64,000 nucleotides of DNA, taken from positions 206,776 through 270,775 of the forward strand of contig NZ_JACAFQ010000003.1 in NCBI RefSeq assembly GCF_015354575.1, read 5' to 3'. This DNA is from Pseudomonas sp. UFMG81. Lineage in GTDB: Bacteria; Pseudomonadota; Gammaproteobacteria; Pseudomonadales; Pseudomonadaceae. A program made the translations under genes and the position numbers. Of this stretch, positions 1-8,921 are shown piece by piece (within the stretch, counting starts at the first letter, position 1; the number at the start of each line of letters is the position of its first letter). The notes beneath the pieces are model-generated. The model was not told the origin of the DNA. It ran no database searches and saw only the letters and a program-made list of their open reading frames with translations.

Positions 1-384
1 GACCCAACCGTCCCACTGCTTGTCCGCCGGGCGCAGGAAGGTTTCGTAGCGCGAGGCCACGGCGGCATCCATGATTGCATCGGCCTGGGACGCGAGGGTT
101 AGCCGGCGCCAGCGCGCCGAGCCTTCGCGGGGCAGCAGCGGGTTGCCGACATGGCGGCTGTCGAGGTACTCGCAGATCACCCGGCTGTCATGCAGCACGC
201 TGCCGTCGTCCAGGCGCAGCGCGGGGATCTTGCCGATCGGGTTGCCCTGGTTGAGCTGCTCGTCGCCGCTGACCGGGCTGATGTTCACGCCTTGCAGGGT
301 GACAGCGCCCAGTTGGCCGGTCTCGTGCAGCACGATCATCACCTTGCGCACGAACGGCGACAGCGGCGAATGGAACAGGATCAT
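1..384 (-). CDS. Glutathione S-transferase family protein, N-terminal part (runs off the window)
   Basis: Reading the minus strand from the ATG at 384 gives an open frame to the window edge. It begins MILFHSPLSPFVRKVMIVLH, the typical start of a thioredoxin-fold GST N-terminal domain. The segments IGKIPALRLDDGSVLHDSRV and EYLDSRHVGNPLLP fit the glutathione-binding part (cis-Pro in KIPAL, then the D/E-S turn) and the link to the helical domain. Only about 128 residues are present; the C-terminal domain lies outside. It starts three bases after the msrA stop on the same strand, so the two are probably co-transcribed, which fits a shared oxidative or thiol stress role. The substrate is unknown. 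Confidence 0.85.
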   Translation of the reverse strand, partial: MILFHSPLSPFVRKVMIVLHETGQLGAVTLQGVNISPVSGDEQLNQGNPIGKIPALRLDDGSVLHDSRVICEYLDSRHVGNPLLPREGSARWRRLTLASQADAIMDAAVASRYETFLRPADKQWDGWV

Positions 385-387
385 GGC

Positions 388-1056
388 TCAGTTCCCTTGC
401 AGGCTGGGTGGCAGGCACACGCCCAGGCCGCCGATACCGCAATAGCCATCGGGGTTCTTGGCCAGGTATTGCTGGTGGTAGGCCTCGGCGAAGTAAACGG
501 TTGGTGCCTGGTCGATCTCGGTGGTGATTGCGCCGAAGCCGGCCTTGCTCAGTTCGGCCTGGAACGCGTCGCGGCTGGCCTTGGCTTCTTGCAGTTGCTG
601 CGGCGAGGTGCAGTAGATCGCCGAGCGGTACTGGGTGCCGATGTCGTTGCCCTGGCGCATGCCTTGGGTGGGGTTATGCAGCTCCCAGAACATCGTCAGC
701 AGGTCGCGGTAGCTGACCTTGTTCTTGTCGAACACCACCAGCACCACTTCGGTGTGGCCGGTCAGGCCCGAGCAGACTTCTTCGTAGGTAGGGTTGGGGG
801 TGAAGCCACCGGCATAGCCGACCACGGTGCTGACCACGCCCTCGCGCTGCCAGAAGCGACGCTCGGCGCCCCAGAAGCAGCCCAGGGCGAAGATCGCGAA
901 GTCGATGTCGCCTTCGAAGAATGGGCCCAGCAGCGGGGTGCCTTCGAACACGTAGTGGAATTCGGGCAGGGTCATCGGGGTTTCACGGCCAGGCAGGGCC
1001 TGTTCCGCAGTGGGCAGGACGTTTTTGTTCACCAGGATTTCCGAACGCAGGACCAT
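388..1056 (-). CDS. msrA: Peptide-methionine (S)-S-oxide reductase MsrA
   Basis: Reduces the S-epimer of methionine sulfoxide in proteins and free methionine, using thioredoxin. The 222-residue product has the catalytic motif [11 protein letters not shown] with the nucleophilic Cys at about residue 60, and two Cys near the C-terminus ([11 protein letters not shown], about 206 and 214) that act as resolving cysteines in this class. The motif GYAGG and the segment [10 protein letters not shown] are also typical. The N-terminal extension of about 50 residues before the catalytic motif is usual for Pseudomonas and enteric MsrA. It lies directly upstream of the GST gene. An inverted REP pair precedes its promoter region. 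Confidence 0.97.
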   Translation of the reverse strand: MVLRSEILVNKNVLPTAEQALPGRETPMTLPEFHYVFEGTPLLGPFFEGDIDFAIFALGCFWGAERRFWQREGVVSTVVGYAGGFTPNPTYEEVCSGLTGHTEVVLVVFDKNKVSYRDLLTMFWELHNPTQGMRQGNDIGTQYRSAIYCTSPQQLQEAKASRDAFQAELSKAGFGAITTEIDQAPTVYFAEAYHQQYLAKNPDGYCGIGGLGVCLPPSLQGN

Positions 1057-1088
1057 GGCCGTTCCTCATTTTTGATGTTCAACAACCT

Positions 1089-1192
1089 GGGGCCGCTTTG
1101 CGGCCCTTTCGCGACACAAGGCCGCTCCTACAGCAGATCGCGCACTTCTGTAGGAGCGGCCTTGTGTCGCGAAAGGGCTGCGTAGCAGCCCC
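1089..1192. repeat. Inverted pair of REP elements
   Basis: Two GC-rich units face each other: ggggccgctttgcggccc...cctac (about 1089-1133) and its inverse from ctgtaggagcggccttgtg to cagcccc (about 1148-1192). The shared core is ggccgctcctac with a CGCGACACAAG segment. This is the commonest REP type of the window. It sits in the gap between msrA and the GGDEF/EAL gene and could also end transcripts. Confidence 0.9.
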
Positions 1193-1238
1193 AGAAGGCA
1201 AGTGATGGTGTCTATAGTGCCCGAGGTTTGTGCCGCTG

Positions 1239-3932
1239 TCAGGCCACCGGCCCACGCGGATAGCGGCGCAGTTTCTCGCCCAGCTCGCGCCCTGGGATCG
1301 GCCGGTCGAACAGGTAGCCCTGGCCGACGTCGCACCGGTGCCGACGCAGGAACGCCAGCTGCTCCGGCGTCTCGATGCCCTCGGCGACCACCTTGAGCTT
1401 GAGGTTGTGGGCCATGGCCACCACCGCCGAGGTGATTTCCATGTCGTCCTGGTTGTCGGGGATCTCGTTGATGAAGCTGCGGTCGATCTTGATGATGTCG
1501 ATCGGGAACTTCTTCAGGTAGCTCAGCGACGAGTAACCGGTGCCAAAGTCGTCCATCGCTAGCGTCAGGCCCAGGGCCTTGAGCTCGTCGAGCTGGCGGT
1601 GGGTGTCTTCGCTGGCCTCCAGCAGCAGGCCTTCGGTCAGTTCCAGCTCCAGCAAATGCGGCGGTAGCGCTTCTTCCTTGAGAATGCTGCCGATCGAGCC
1701 GACCAGCTCGGGGTCGGAGAACTGCTTGGGCGACAGGTTGATCGCCACGTGCAGGTTGCCGAAGCCGTCTTCGCGCAGCTGCTGGCTCATGCGGCAGGCC
1801 TGGCGCACCACCCATTTGCCGATGGGGATGATCAGGCCGGTCTCTTCGGCCACGCTGATGAACTGGTCGGGGCGGATCATGCCGCGCTCGGGGTGGTTCC
1901 AGCGCAGCAGCGCTTCCAACCCCAGCAACCGGCCGCTGCGCAGGCACAGCTTGGGCTGGTAGAACACTTCCAGTTCGTTCTGGGTCAACGCCCGGCGCAG
2001 GTTGTTCTCGACGAACAGCTTGTAGCTGGCCTCGGCGTTGAGCACCTCGGTGAACACCTGGACCTGGTGCTTGCCGTTCGCTTTTGCCTTGTGCAGGGCC
2101 AGGCCTGCGTTCTTCATCAAGGTGGCCGGGTCGCTGCCATGCAGCGGCGCGCAGGCCAGGCCCACGGAGGCGGTGACGTTGATCAGCTGGTTGTCGACGA
2201 ACATCGGTTTGTCGAGGGTGCGCAGCAACTGATGCGCCACGCCCTGGCCGTCCTCGAGGGTGGTGTCGTCGAGCAGCACGGCGAATTCGTTGCTGGCGAA
2301 GCGCGCCAGGCTGCCACCGCTGCTCAGGCTGTTGCGCAGGCGCCGGGCCAGGCTGATCAGCAGCTTGTCGCCGGTCTGGTGGCCGAGGCTGTCGTTGATC
2401 CGCTTGAAGTTGTCGATGTCCACCAGCAGCAGGCAGATGGGGCTGTTGCTGTCGCGGGCGAAGCGCTCGTCGAGGTTGCGGATGAACGCCGGGCGGTTGC
2501 CCAGGTTGGTGAGGTTGTCGGTGTAGGCCAGGCGCTCGATGCGTTGCTGGGCCAGCTTGGTCTGGGTGACGTCTTCGTAGATGCCGATGTAATGCGTCAG
2601 CTCGCGGTTGTCGCCGTACACCTTGGAGATCGACAACTGGCCCCAGTAGGGTTCGAGGTTCTTGCGCCGGCTCTTGAATTCGCCTTGCCAGCTGTTGCCC
2701 ATGGCCAGGCTCGAGGGTGAGTCGAACAGCAGCTCGCTCAGGTTTTCCAGCGCCGGCAGCTCGGCCAGGTGATGGCCCTGGACTTCTTCGGTGCTGTACT
2801 GGGTGATGGCGGTGAAGCTGGGGTTGACGTACTCCACCACGCCGTCGCGGTTGACCAGCAGGAAGGCGCTGGCGCTTTGTTCCACCGCGCGCTGGAACAG
2901 GTGCAGGGCGTTGGCGGCGGTACGCCGGTTGTGGTTGTTGATCACTTGCGCGAACTGGTCGGCCAGCTCGCCGGCGAAGGCGATCTCGTCCGACTGCCAG
3001 GCCCGCGGCCGGCCGGTCTGCTCCAGGCACAGCACGCCTACCACCTGGCCGTCGATACGGATGCTGGCATCGAGCATGGCGTTGTCGTCGGTGGGGTAGA
3101 GCAGCTCGGCCATGTCGCGGGTGCGCGGGTCGTGGCTGGCGTTGTGGGCGTCGATGGCGCGGCTGGCGTGCAGGGCGTCGAGGTAGTCGGGGAAGCGGCT
3201 GGCGTCGATCGCCTCGGGCATGCGGTGCTGCTGCTCGTGGTGGTACCAGGCGCTGATTGGCTCCAGGCGCTGCTCGTTCAGGTACCAGATGCTGGCGCAG
3301 TCGACCTTGTAGATCTCGCAGGCGCTCTGGGTGATCAGCTCGGCGGCCTCGAGCAACGAGTTGCCGATGCTGTAGCGCTGGCGGGCCAGACGCAGGATCA
3401 GGTCTTGCTGGGCGCGCACCCGGTCGAGGTGTTCGAGCTGCTCCTGCTGGGCGCGCTGGTTGAGTTGCAGGGCCAGTTGCAGGCGGTTGTTGCGCGATTC
3501 GAGATCGTTTGCGTCGAGGTCTGGGGCGTCGTCTTGCTGGTCGTCCATGACCGTCAGGTAACCGCGCAGCAGTTGGCGGTTGTGTTGCTTGTAGCTTTCG
3601 CCGGCTTCCAGCAGGCGCAGTGGCCCTGGGCCGGCATGCAGCGTGTAGCGCACCCGGTAGTGGCCGCGCCGGGCCAGTTGCAGCTGGATCTCGTCATGCA
3701 GTTTGTAGCGCGCCTCCGGCTCCATGAGGCTGGCGTAGGGCGAGCCGATCAGGGCGCAGAGGTCGGCGGCGGCCAGGCCGAACTGCCGCTCGCAGGCCGG
3801 GTCGAGGTACAGCATGGCCCAGCTGGCTTCGTTGAGCCGTTCGAAACGCAGCATGCCGAGCCGCGAGGGCACGGGGAGCTGCGTCACGACCTCGGCCGCC
3901 ACACGGCTGGCGGCATCGGGTTGGCTTTTCAT
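1239..3932 (-). CDS. PAS/GAF sensor with degenerate GGDEF and intact EAL domain (likely c-di-GMP phosphodiesterase)
   Basis: About 897 residues. Order: N-terminal PAS-like region (about 20-130), GAF-like domain (about 180-345, with SIWYLNEQ and VLCLEQTG), PAS (about 345-470, VNPSFTAITQYS), GGDEF (about 470-630) and EAL (about 640-890). The GGDEF signature is replaced by ASNEF, so cyclase activity is unlikely. The EAL part keeps EALLRW, DDFGTGYSS and VVAEGIET, as in active phosphodiesterases. No membrane segment is visible, so it is probably cytoplasmic. The start is uncertain: I chose the ATG at 3932 (MKSQPDAAS) because the residues before it look unlike a domain; ATGs at 3992 and 3995 behind GGGGA are alternatives. 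Confidence 0.9.
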   Translation of the reverse strand: MKSQPDAASRVAAEVVTQLPVPSRLGMLRFERLNEASWAMLYLDPACERQFGLAAADLCALIGSPYASLMEPEARYKLHDEIQLQLARRGHYRVRYTLHAGPGPLRLLEAGESYKQHNRQLLRGYLTVMDDQQDDAPDLDANDLESRNNRLQLALQLNQRAQQEQLEHLDRVRAQQDLILRLARQRYSIGNSLLEAAELITQSACEIYKVDCASIWYLNEQRLEPISAWYHHEQQHRMPEAIDASRFPDYLDALHASRAIDAHNASHDPRTRDMAELLYPTDDNAMLDASIRIDGQVVGVLCLEQTGRPRAWQSDEIAFAGELADQFAQVINNHNRRTAANALHLFQRAVEQSASAFLLVNRDGVVEYVNPSFTAITQYSTEEVQGHHLAELPALENLSELLFDSPSSLAMGNSWQGEFKSRRKNLEPYWGQLSISKVYGDNRELTHYIGIYEDVTQTKLAQQRIERLAYTDNLTNLGNRPAFIRNLDERFARDSNSPICLLLVDIDNFKRINDSLGHQTGDKLLISLARRLRNSLSSGGSLARFASNEFAVLLDDTTLEDGQGVAHQLLRTLDKPMFVDNQLINVTASVGLACAPLHGSDPATLMKNAGLALHKAKANGKHQVQVFTEVLNAEASYKLFVENNLRRALTQNELEVFYQPKLCLRSGRLLGLEALLRWNHPERGMIRPDQFISVAEETGLIIPIGKWVVRQACRMSQQLREDGFGNLHVAINLSPKQFSDPELVGSIGSILKEEALPPHLLELELTEGLLLEASEDTHRQLDELKALGLTLAMDDFGTGYSSLSYLKKFPIDIIKIDRSFINEIPDNQDDMEITSAVVAMAHNLKLKVVAEGIETPEQLAFLRRHRCDVGQGYLFDRPIPGRELGEKLRRYPRGPVA

Positions 3933-4293
3933 CGAAGACTCGCTTGAACAGGGAGCGCCGGCTGGAGCGCGGCGCATCGGGCAAGGTTGCATCATGTCCC
4001 CAAGGCTGGCAAGCGGCCATGCGGGATGCTGTGAGCAGGTTGTCGGCCAGTGCAGGGAAATCTTCAGTGCCAGGTGTTTAGCATGGCCGCCTTCGGTTGC
4101 ATAGCTGACAGATTTGACAGTTGTGCAGCCGTAGGCGGCGGGGACTAATGGATCCTGAGGCTAGGGCGTTGATGGGCAACGATGGCGCGTGATGATTCTG
4201 CGCGGCTGATGACCAAACCTCAGACGGCGCTGCGTCAGGTCATGCAGCGGAAATGGATCGATGTATATAACTCACCCATTGGAGTTCACTGTA
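3933..4293. other. Intergenic stretch between divergent genes
   Basis: Contains the upstream regions of the GGDEF/EAL gene (minus) and the first Ig-like gene (plus). I see no REP unit, terminator or convincing promoter. The left core-gene flank stops being recognisable about here and the lower-GC insert begins. Confidence 0.5.
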
Positions 4294-4893
4294 ATGGCAA
4301 CTTCATCATCGTTGAACATTGACATGAGTCCTCGCAAGCAGGCAGTCAGCAACTACATCATCTGGACTGAGCGGGCACCGGGCTTGCCGCCATCCAGTTC
4401 CAATGCACAGTACCGTCGCCAGGCCACGGGAGGAAGCCCTCCCTACGTCTACAAATCTTCAGTGCCTGAGGTTGCCATTGTCGACCAGCAAGGGAACGTG
4501 ACAGCGACGGGTAATGGATCTTCTTTGATCTCAGTGACGGACCAGCTAAACAGAAATGTCCATTACCACATTGAGTTCTCGGGTGTGCGGTTGGTCTATC
4601 TGGTCGAGAACGCCTACTGGGACTCTAATGCTCAGCACCCCTTGCGCCCAGACCTGAATGCATTGTCCATCAATGAAATAAGGCAGTTCTGGAATCAATA
4701 CCAGGGCGAATCCGACCCGTTCGGTAGTGTGCCAAGCTTATTGAAATGGCCAGCCGGTAATTATTGGTCGTCGAATAACGCTACGGGGAACAACGCGTAC
4801 GCTGTGAACTTGAGTGTCGCGACACCCAATTTTGCTCAGATTCCCACAGCTGGAGGCACTGTGCTCCCGGCGTTGTTCAAATCGAACGGGTAG
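4294..4893 (+). CDS. Small Ig-like (BIG2) plus Lcl_C-like domain protein
   Basis: 199 residues from the ATG at 4294, preferred over the ATG at 4261 because GGAG at 4281-4284 sits nine bases before it. Residues about 30-100 look like a bacterial Ig-like domain (GGSPPYVYKSS, then GNVTATGNGSSLISVTD). The rest ends in YWSSNNATGNNAYAVNLS, which resembles the YWSS...AW.V..S signature of Lcl_C (DUF1566) domains, some of which have a C-type-lectin-like fold. No signal peptide or membrane segment is seen. The whole protein aligns by eye with the last 194 residues of the 708-residue protein downstream, so the two are paralogues. Base composition is visibly more AT-rich than the flanks. Function is unknown; extracellular binding is only an inference. 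Confidence 0.85.
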   Translation: MATSSSLNIDMSPRKQAVSNYIIWTERAPGLPPSSSNAQYRRQATGGSPPYVYKSSVPEVAIVDQQGNVTATGNGSSLISVTDQLNRNVHYHIEFSGVRLVYLVENAYWDSNAQHPLRPDLNALSINEIRQFWNQYQGESDPFGSVPSLLKWPAGNYWSSNNATGNNAYAVNLSVATPNFAQIPTAGGTVLPALFKSNG

Positions 4894-5043
4894 ATCTTTC
4901 TCAAACGTAATGGGGTACTTAGACTCCCGGCATGAGGTTGCCATGGGTACGTAAAACCCCTGGTATCTTTGCCAGATGTGATGTTTAGGTGAGGTGGAAT
5001 CAATGGCCTTGCGAACTATCTTATTTGCAGCAGGAGAGCAATT

Positions 5044-7170
5044 GTGACCAGCGTAGAGAACTTCCCGATACTGTCCCCGCTCGACCTGGAGCTGATCAAC
5101 AAGCTCAATAACATTCCTTCATCCGGGGTCACGAGTGATCTGAAAAAGATTTACCCATCCGGCTTGATACTCGATGTTCACACGCCTACCGTGATGGGCG
5201 GTATCAACCTCGGAATGATGACCACCAATATCAACGGATTGCTGTGTATTATTCAGCCCTTTCTGAACATGCAGAACAGTTCGTATACGGTCATGCTTGG
5301 TGGAGTAGAAGTCGCTTCAGGAACCATCACACAAGCCGATGAAAGCTTCGTGCCTTTTTACATTAAGCCAGCACAGGTATACAGCTTGCTTGGCGGGCAG
5401 GAGAGTGGCATCTACGAGTTGTACGCAAGGATTCTCCGGCCCGTTTCCCAAAATGAAGAAGAAACCCCCCGGTTGACTGTCAAGATTGACTTGCTGGCAC
5501 CGGGTGGCTTTGACCCGGATCCGAGCACACCCGAGCATGACAAGCTACTACCGGTAACGGCAAACCTGGGTAACCCGGGTGTCATCGGCGCAAGTGACAT
5601 CGATAATGGGGTGACGTTTGAAGTGCCGCCTTACGAGGGCATGGCGTTGTTCGATACCGTCACCCTTTCGGTGGGGGGGCGCTTGGTCACCCGTTTGCTT
5701 GAGAGCGTGAATGACGTCGGAAGTCCGGTCACTATTCTGGTCGGGCCTGCGGATCTGCAAGGTCTTCCTGATAAAGCTGAAGTCGTCGTTATCTATCGTC
5801 CTCATGACGAGACGCACAATCCCAGTACCTGGTCGAGGCGTGGGCTATTTTTGGTAGAACGAACCGCAGGCCTGCTTGACCCGCCACAGTTCGAAGATGA
5901 GTCTCTGGATTTGCCCAGATCGACCATTGATCTTGCCGCACTCCTTACGACGACGACCGCAGTGATCGTGTCGACCGGCAGGTTGGCCGTAGGCGAGTCG
6001 GTCACATTGACGTGGCGTCTGACCTTGGCCAGTGGTCGGACGCTTTCTGGGCAGCAGACCCAGGTGGTCGTTTCGCGCAGAGAGAACCTGGTATTCGATG
6101 TGCCACAGGATCAGGCCGTAACCCTTGGGGCTGGACGGTTGGTCGTTTCGTATGTTGCCGCGCAGAGTGGTCGCTCCAGCAGCGCCGTGGCCAACCTGAT
6201 CAATGAGTTGGTGGGTGCAGGCCCGCTGCCTACACCCATCATTCCGCAAACCAATGGAACATCGGAGCTGAACCTGGCGACGTTCGTCGGCAACGCTCAT
6301 GCCCAGGTCGTGCCATGGCCACGAATCGCAGTGGGCCAACGTTACTGGTGGCGGGCAACATTCCGCACGACGGCTGGTGAGCAGGCGCATCTGCTGGCCA
6401 GTAGTACGGTTTCTTCCGGTGACCTTACCCAAGGCTTGCGGGTGTCGCTGGAGCGCACGCTCCTTCAGAGTGTGGTGGCCGGCAGCAATTTGCGCATCAG
6501 CCTTAGGGTGGCGTTCAAGGGTGAAGACGAAAGCCTGGCAACGCTGTTCCCGGAGCCAACGGTTGTGGTGACCGGCCAGCTTCCCCTGTCGCTGGGTGGG
6601 GCCCACAGTCAGGCGGTAGCGGCGTCCTACATCATCGCTCAAGGGCGCCCTCCGAAAATGCCCGCAGCATCGGCCAACGCGGTGTTCAATCGTGGCGCGA
6701 GTGGTGGGGTGCCTCCTTACAGTTACCAATCCAACAATTCAGCGGTGGCGACCGTAGATCAGAGTGGCCGTGTCGTGGCTGCGGGGAATGGCACTGCGCA
6801 GATAACCGTCACCGACAGTGCTGGTAATCGGGCCAGTTATGCGATTTCGTTCAGTGGGGTGAGGACAGTTAGACGGGAAGACAGTCGGTGGTGGGTGCCG
6901 AGCCCTCAGAGTGACGTGCGCCGACCACAGAACTATGCCTTGACGCGAGCGCAGATGAGGCAGTTCTGGGAACAGTACAGGGGTGAAGCACCGTCGCTTT
7001 CCGTGCCTGCCATCCTCGGCTGGCCGGTATCGTACTACTGGACTTCGGAGAATATCGCGACCAACGACCATGCATGGGCAGTCGATTTTCAATCGCTATC
7101 GCCCAACTTCAACGGGACATCGTTCCAGGGTGGCAACAAGTTTGCGGCGCTCTACCGAAACAGTTGGTAA
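5044..7170 (+). CDS. Large repeat protein with Ig-like and Lcl_C-like C-terminus
   Basis: 708 residues; GTG start at 5044 with AGGAG at 5032-5036. After an N-terminal beta-rich part (about 1-160) come roughly three related modules of 100-120 residues. Each opens with a Pro-rich linker and has a pattern like VPPYEGMALFDTVTLSVGG or VPWPRIAVGQRYWWRATF. A BIG2-like domain follows (about 515-605, GGVPPYSYQSN) and an Lcl_C-like end (YWTSENIATNDHAWAVDF). No signal peptide, LPXTG-like anchor or membrane helix is visible, so how it leaves the cell, if it does, is unclear. It lies 150 bp after its small paralogue. Codon and base use is lower in GC than the core genes on both sides, suggesting transfer. 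Adhesin-like or other binding function is inference only. Confidence 0.87.
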   Translation: MTSVENFPILSPLDLELINKLNNIPSSGVTSDLKKIYPSGLILDVHTPTVMGGINLGMMTTNINGLLCIIQPFLNMQNSSYTVMLGGVEVASGTITQADESFVPFYIKPAQVYSLLGGQESGIYELYARILRPVSQNEEETPRLTVKIDLLAPGGFDPDPSTPEHDKLLPVTANLGNPGVIGASDIDNGVTFEVPPYEGMALFDTVTLSVGGRLVTRLLESVNDVGSPVTILVGPADLQGLPDKAEVVVIYRPHDETHNPSTWSRRGLFLVERTAGLLDPPQFEDESLDLPRSTIDLAALLTTTTAVIVSTGRLAVGESVTLTWRLTLASGRTLSGQQTQVVVSRRENLVFDVPQDQAVTLGAGRLVVSYVAAQSGRSSSAVANLINELVGAGPLPTPIIPQTNGTSELNLATFVGNAHAQVVPWPRIAVGQRYWWRATFRTTAGEQAHLLASSTVSSGDLTQGLRVSLERTLLQSVVAGSNLRISLRVAFKGEDESLATLFPEPTVVVTGQLPLSLGGAHSQAVAASYIIAQGRPPKMPAASANAVFNRGASGGVPPYSYQSNNSAVATVDQSGRVVAAGNGTAQITVTDSAGNRASYAISFSGVRTVRREDSRWWVPSPQSDVRRPQNYALTRAQMRQFWEQYRGEAPSLSVPAILGWPVSYYWTSENIATNDHAWAVDFQSLSPNFNGTSFQGGNKFAALYRNSW

Positions 7171-7173
7171 GGC

Positions 7174-7200
7174 AAAAAAAGCCCCGCCAGATGGCGGGGT
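7174..7200 (-). terminator. Rho-independent terminator of aceF
   Basis: Read on the minus strand: CCCCGCC-ATCT-GGCGGGG followed by a run of T (the plus strand shows the A-run at about 7174-7180). It lies about 75 bases after the aceF stop, in the correct orientation for the aceEF transcript. Confidence 0.85.
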
Positions 7201-7232
7201 TGAGGTACGAGCGTGGCAGCTCGAAACTGAAG

Positions 7233-7270
7233 CCTGCCTCTCCCGTTGAGCGGGGAGAGGCAGGTTTTTT
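7233..7270 (+). terminator. Rho-independent terminator of the Ig-like genes
   Basis: A long perfect stem (CCTGCCTCTCCC, then GGGGAGAGGCAGG, loop GTTGAGC region) followed by TTTTTT at 7265-7270. It ends plus-strand transcription just before the 3' end of aceF. Confidence 0.9.
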
Positions 7271-7273
7271 GCG

Positions 7274-8908
7274 TTACAGCAGCATGGTGCGGATATCGCC
7301 CAGCACGTCGCCCAGGCGCTTGGTGAAGCGCGCGGCGGCGGCGCCGTTGATCACACGGTGATCGTAGGACAGCGACAGCGGCAGCATCAGCTTAGGCTGG
7401 AAGGCCTTGCCATCCCAGACCGGTTGCATGGTGGCCTTGGACACACCAAGGATTGCCACTTCCGGCGCGTTGACGATCGGCGTGAAGCCGGTGCCGCCAA
7501 TGTGGCCGAGGCTGGAGATGGTGAAGCAAGCGCCCTGCATGTCGTCGGCCGAGAGCTTCTTGGTGCGGGCTTTTTCGGCCAGCGCGGCGGCTTCGGCAGC
7601 CAGTTGCAGCAGGCTCTTCTGGTCGACGTTCTTGATCACAGGGACCAACAGGCCATCCGGGGTGTCCACGGCGAAGCCGATGTGTACGTACTTCTTGCGG
7701 ATGATCGCCTTGCCGCTTGGTGCCAGCGAGCTGTTGAAGTCCGGCAGTTCCTTGAGCAGGAAGGCGCAGGCCTTGAGCAGCAGCGGCAGCACGGTCAGCT
7801 TGACGCCAGCCTTTTCAGCCACGGCCTTCTGCGCGACGCGGAAGGCTTCCAGCTCGGTGATGTCGGCCGAGTCGAACTGAGTGACGTGCGGCACGTTCAG
7901 CCAGCTGCGGTGCAGGTTGGCGGCACCGACCTGCATCAGGCGGGTCAGGGCCACTTCTTCCACTTCACCGAACTTGCTGAAGTCGACTGCCGGGATCGGC
8001 GGGATGCCTGCACCACCGGTAGCACCGGCGGCTGGAGCTTCCTTGGCCTTCTGCATCATCGCTTTGACGTAAACCTGAACGTCTTCTTTCAGGATACGGC
8101 CGTGCGGGCCAGTGGCGGCGACTGCACCCAGCTCGACACCGAATTCACGGGCCAACTGGCGAACGGCAGGGCCGGCATGGACCTTGGCGTTGTTGCCGGC
8201 GGCCGGTGCGGTAGCGACCGGGGCTGGCGCAGCAGCCGGAGCGGCGGCGGCAGGTGCAGTAGCCGGGGCAGGAGCGGCTGCCGGCGCGGCAGCGGCCGGA
8301 GCCGGAGCAGCAGCAGGGGCGGCGCCTGCGGCCTTGATCTTGAAGATTAGGTCGCCGGTGCCGACTTCGTCTTCCAGCTTGCACAGCACGGCTTCGATCA
8401 CGCCAGCGCTAGGCGATGGGATCTCCATGGAAGCTTTGTCAGATTCCAGGGTGATCAGCGACTGGTCGGCTTCGACGGTGTCGCCGACCTTGACCAGCAC
8501 TTCGATGATCTTGGCCTTGCCCGACGAGCCGATGTCCGGCACGTGGATGTCCTGCACGCTGGCGGCAACCGGGGCTGCGGCCGGAGCGGCAGCTGGGGCG
8601 GCTTCAGCGGCCGGAGCCGGTGCAGCTGCCTGGGCCGGGGCGGCGGCGGCCGGAGCCTCGGGCGCCGCAGCGGCGCCCTCGACTTCCAGCACCAGCAGTT
8701 CGTCGCCTTCTTTGAGGCGGTCGCCCAGCTTGACCTTCAGTTCCTTGACCACACCGGCCTTGGGGGCCGGGATCTCCATGGAGGCCTTGTCGGACTCCAG
8801 GGTCAGCAGGCTCTGGTCAGCCTCGATACGGTCACCGACCTTGACGAACAGCTCGATGATTTCACCTTCACCGCTGCCGATGTCAGGTACGCGAATGAGT
8901 TCGCTCAC
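7274..8908 (-). CDS. aceF: Pyruvate dehydrogenase E2, dihydrolipoamide acetyltransferase
   Basis: Transfers the acetyl group from lipoate to CoA and forms the core of the pyruvate dehydrogenase complex. In 544 residues there are two lipoyl domains, each with the ESDKASMEIP lysine site (about 40 and 155), joined by long Ala/Pro linkers. A peripheral subunit-binding domain follows (AVRQLAREFGVELGAVAATG), then the catalytic domain with the DHRVINGA active-site motif near the C-terminus. Start is GTG at 8908 with GAGGAG upstream overlapping the end of aceE. It is the second gene of the aceE-aceF operon, 13 bases after aceE. Confidence 0.98.
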   Translation of the reverse strand: MSELIRVPDIGSGEGEIIELFVKVGDRIEADQSLLTLESDKASMEIPAPKAGVVKELKVKLGDRLKEGDELLVLEVEGAAAAPEAPAAAAPAQAAAPAPAAEAAPAAAPAAAPVAASVQDIHVPDIGSSGKAKIIEVLVKVGDTVEADQSLITLESDKASMEIPSPSAGVIEAVLCKLEDEVGTGDLIFKIKAAGAAPAAAPAPAAAAPAAAPAPATAPAAAAPAAAPAPVATAPAAGNNAKVHAGPAVRQLAREFGVELGAVAATGPHGRILKEDVQVYVKAMMQKAKEAPAAGATGGAGIPPIPAVDFSKFGEVEEVALTRLMQVGAANLHRSWLNVPHVTQFDSADITELEAFRVAQKAVAEKAGVKLTVLPLLLKACAFLLKELPDFNSSLAPSGKAIIRKKYVHIGFAVDTPDGLLVPVIKNVDQKSLLQLAAEAAALAEKARTKKLSADDMQGACFTISSLGHIGGTGFTPIVNAPEVAILGVSKATMQPVWDGKAFQPKLMLPLSLSYDHRVINGAAAARFTKRLGDVLGDIRTMLL

Positions 8909-8921
8909 TTAAAAATACTCC

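Noticed and set aside
4294..7170. Ig-like genes considered as part of a local diversity-generating retroelement or secretion system
   Set aside because: No reverse transcriptase, template repeat, secretion gene or chaperone is adjacent; kept only as a hypothesis to test elsewhere in the genome.
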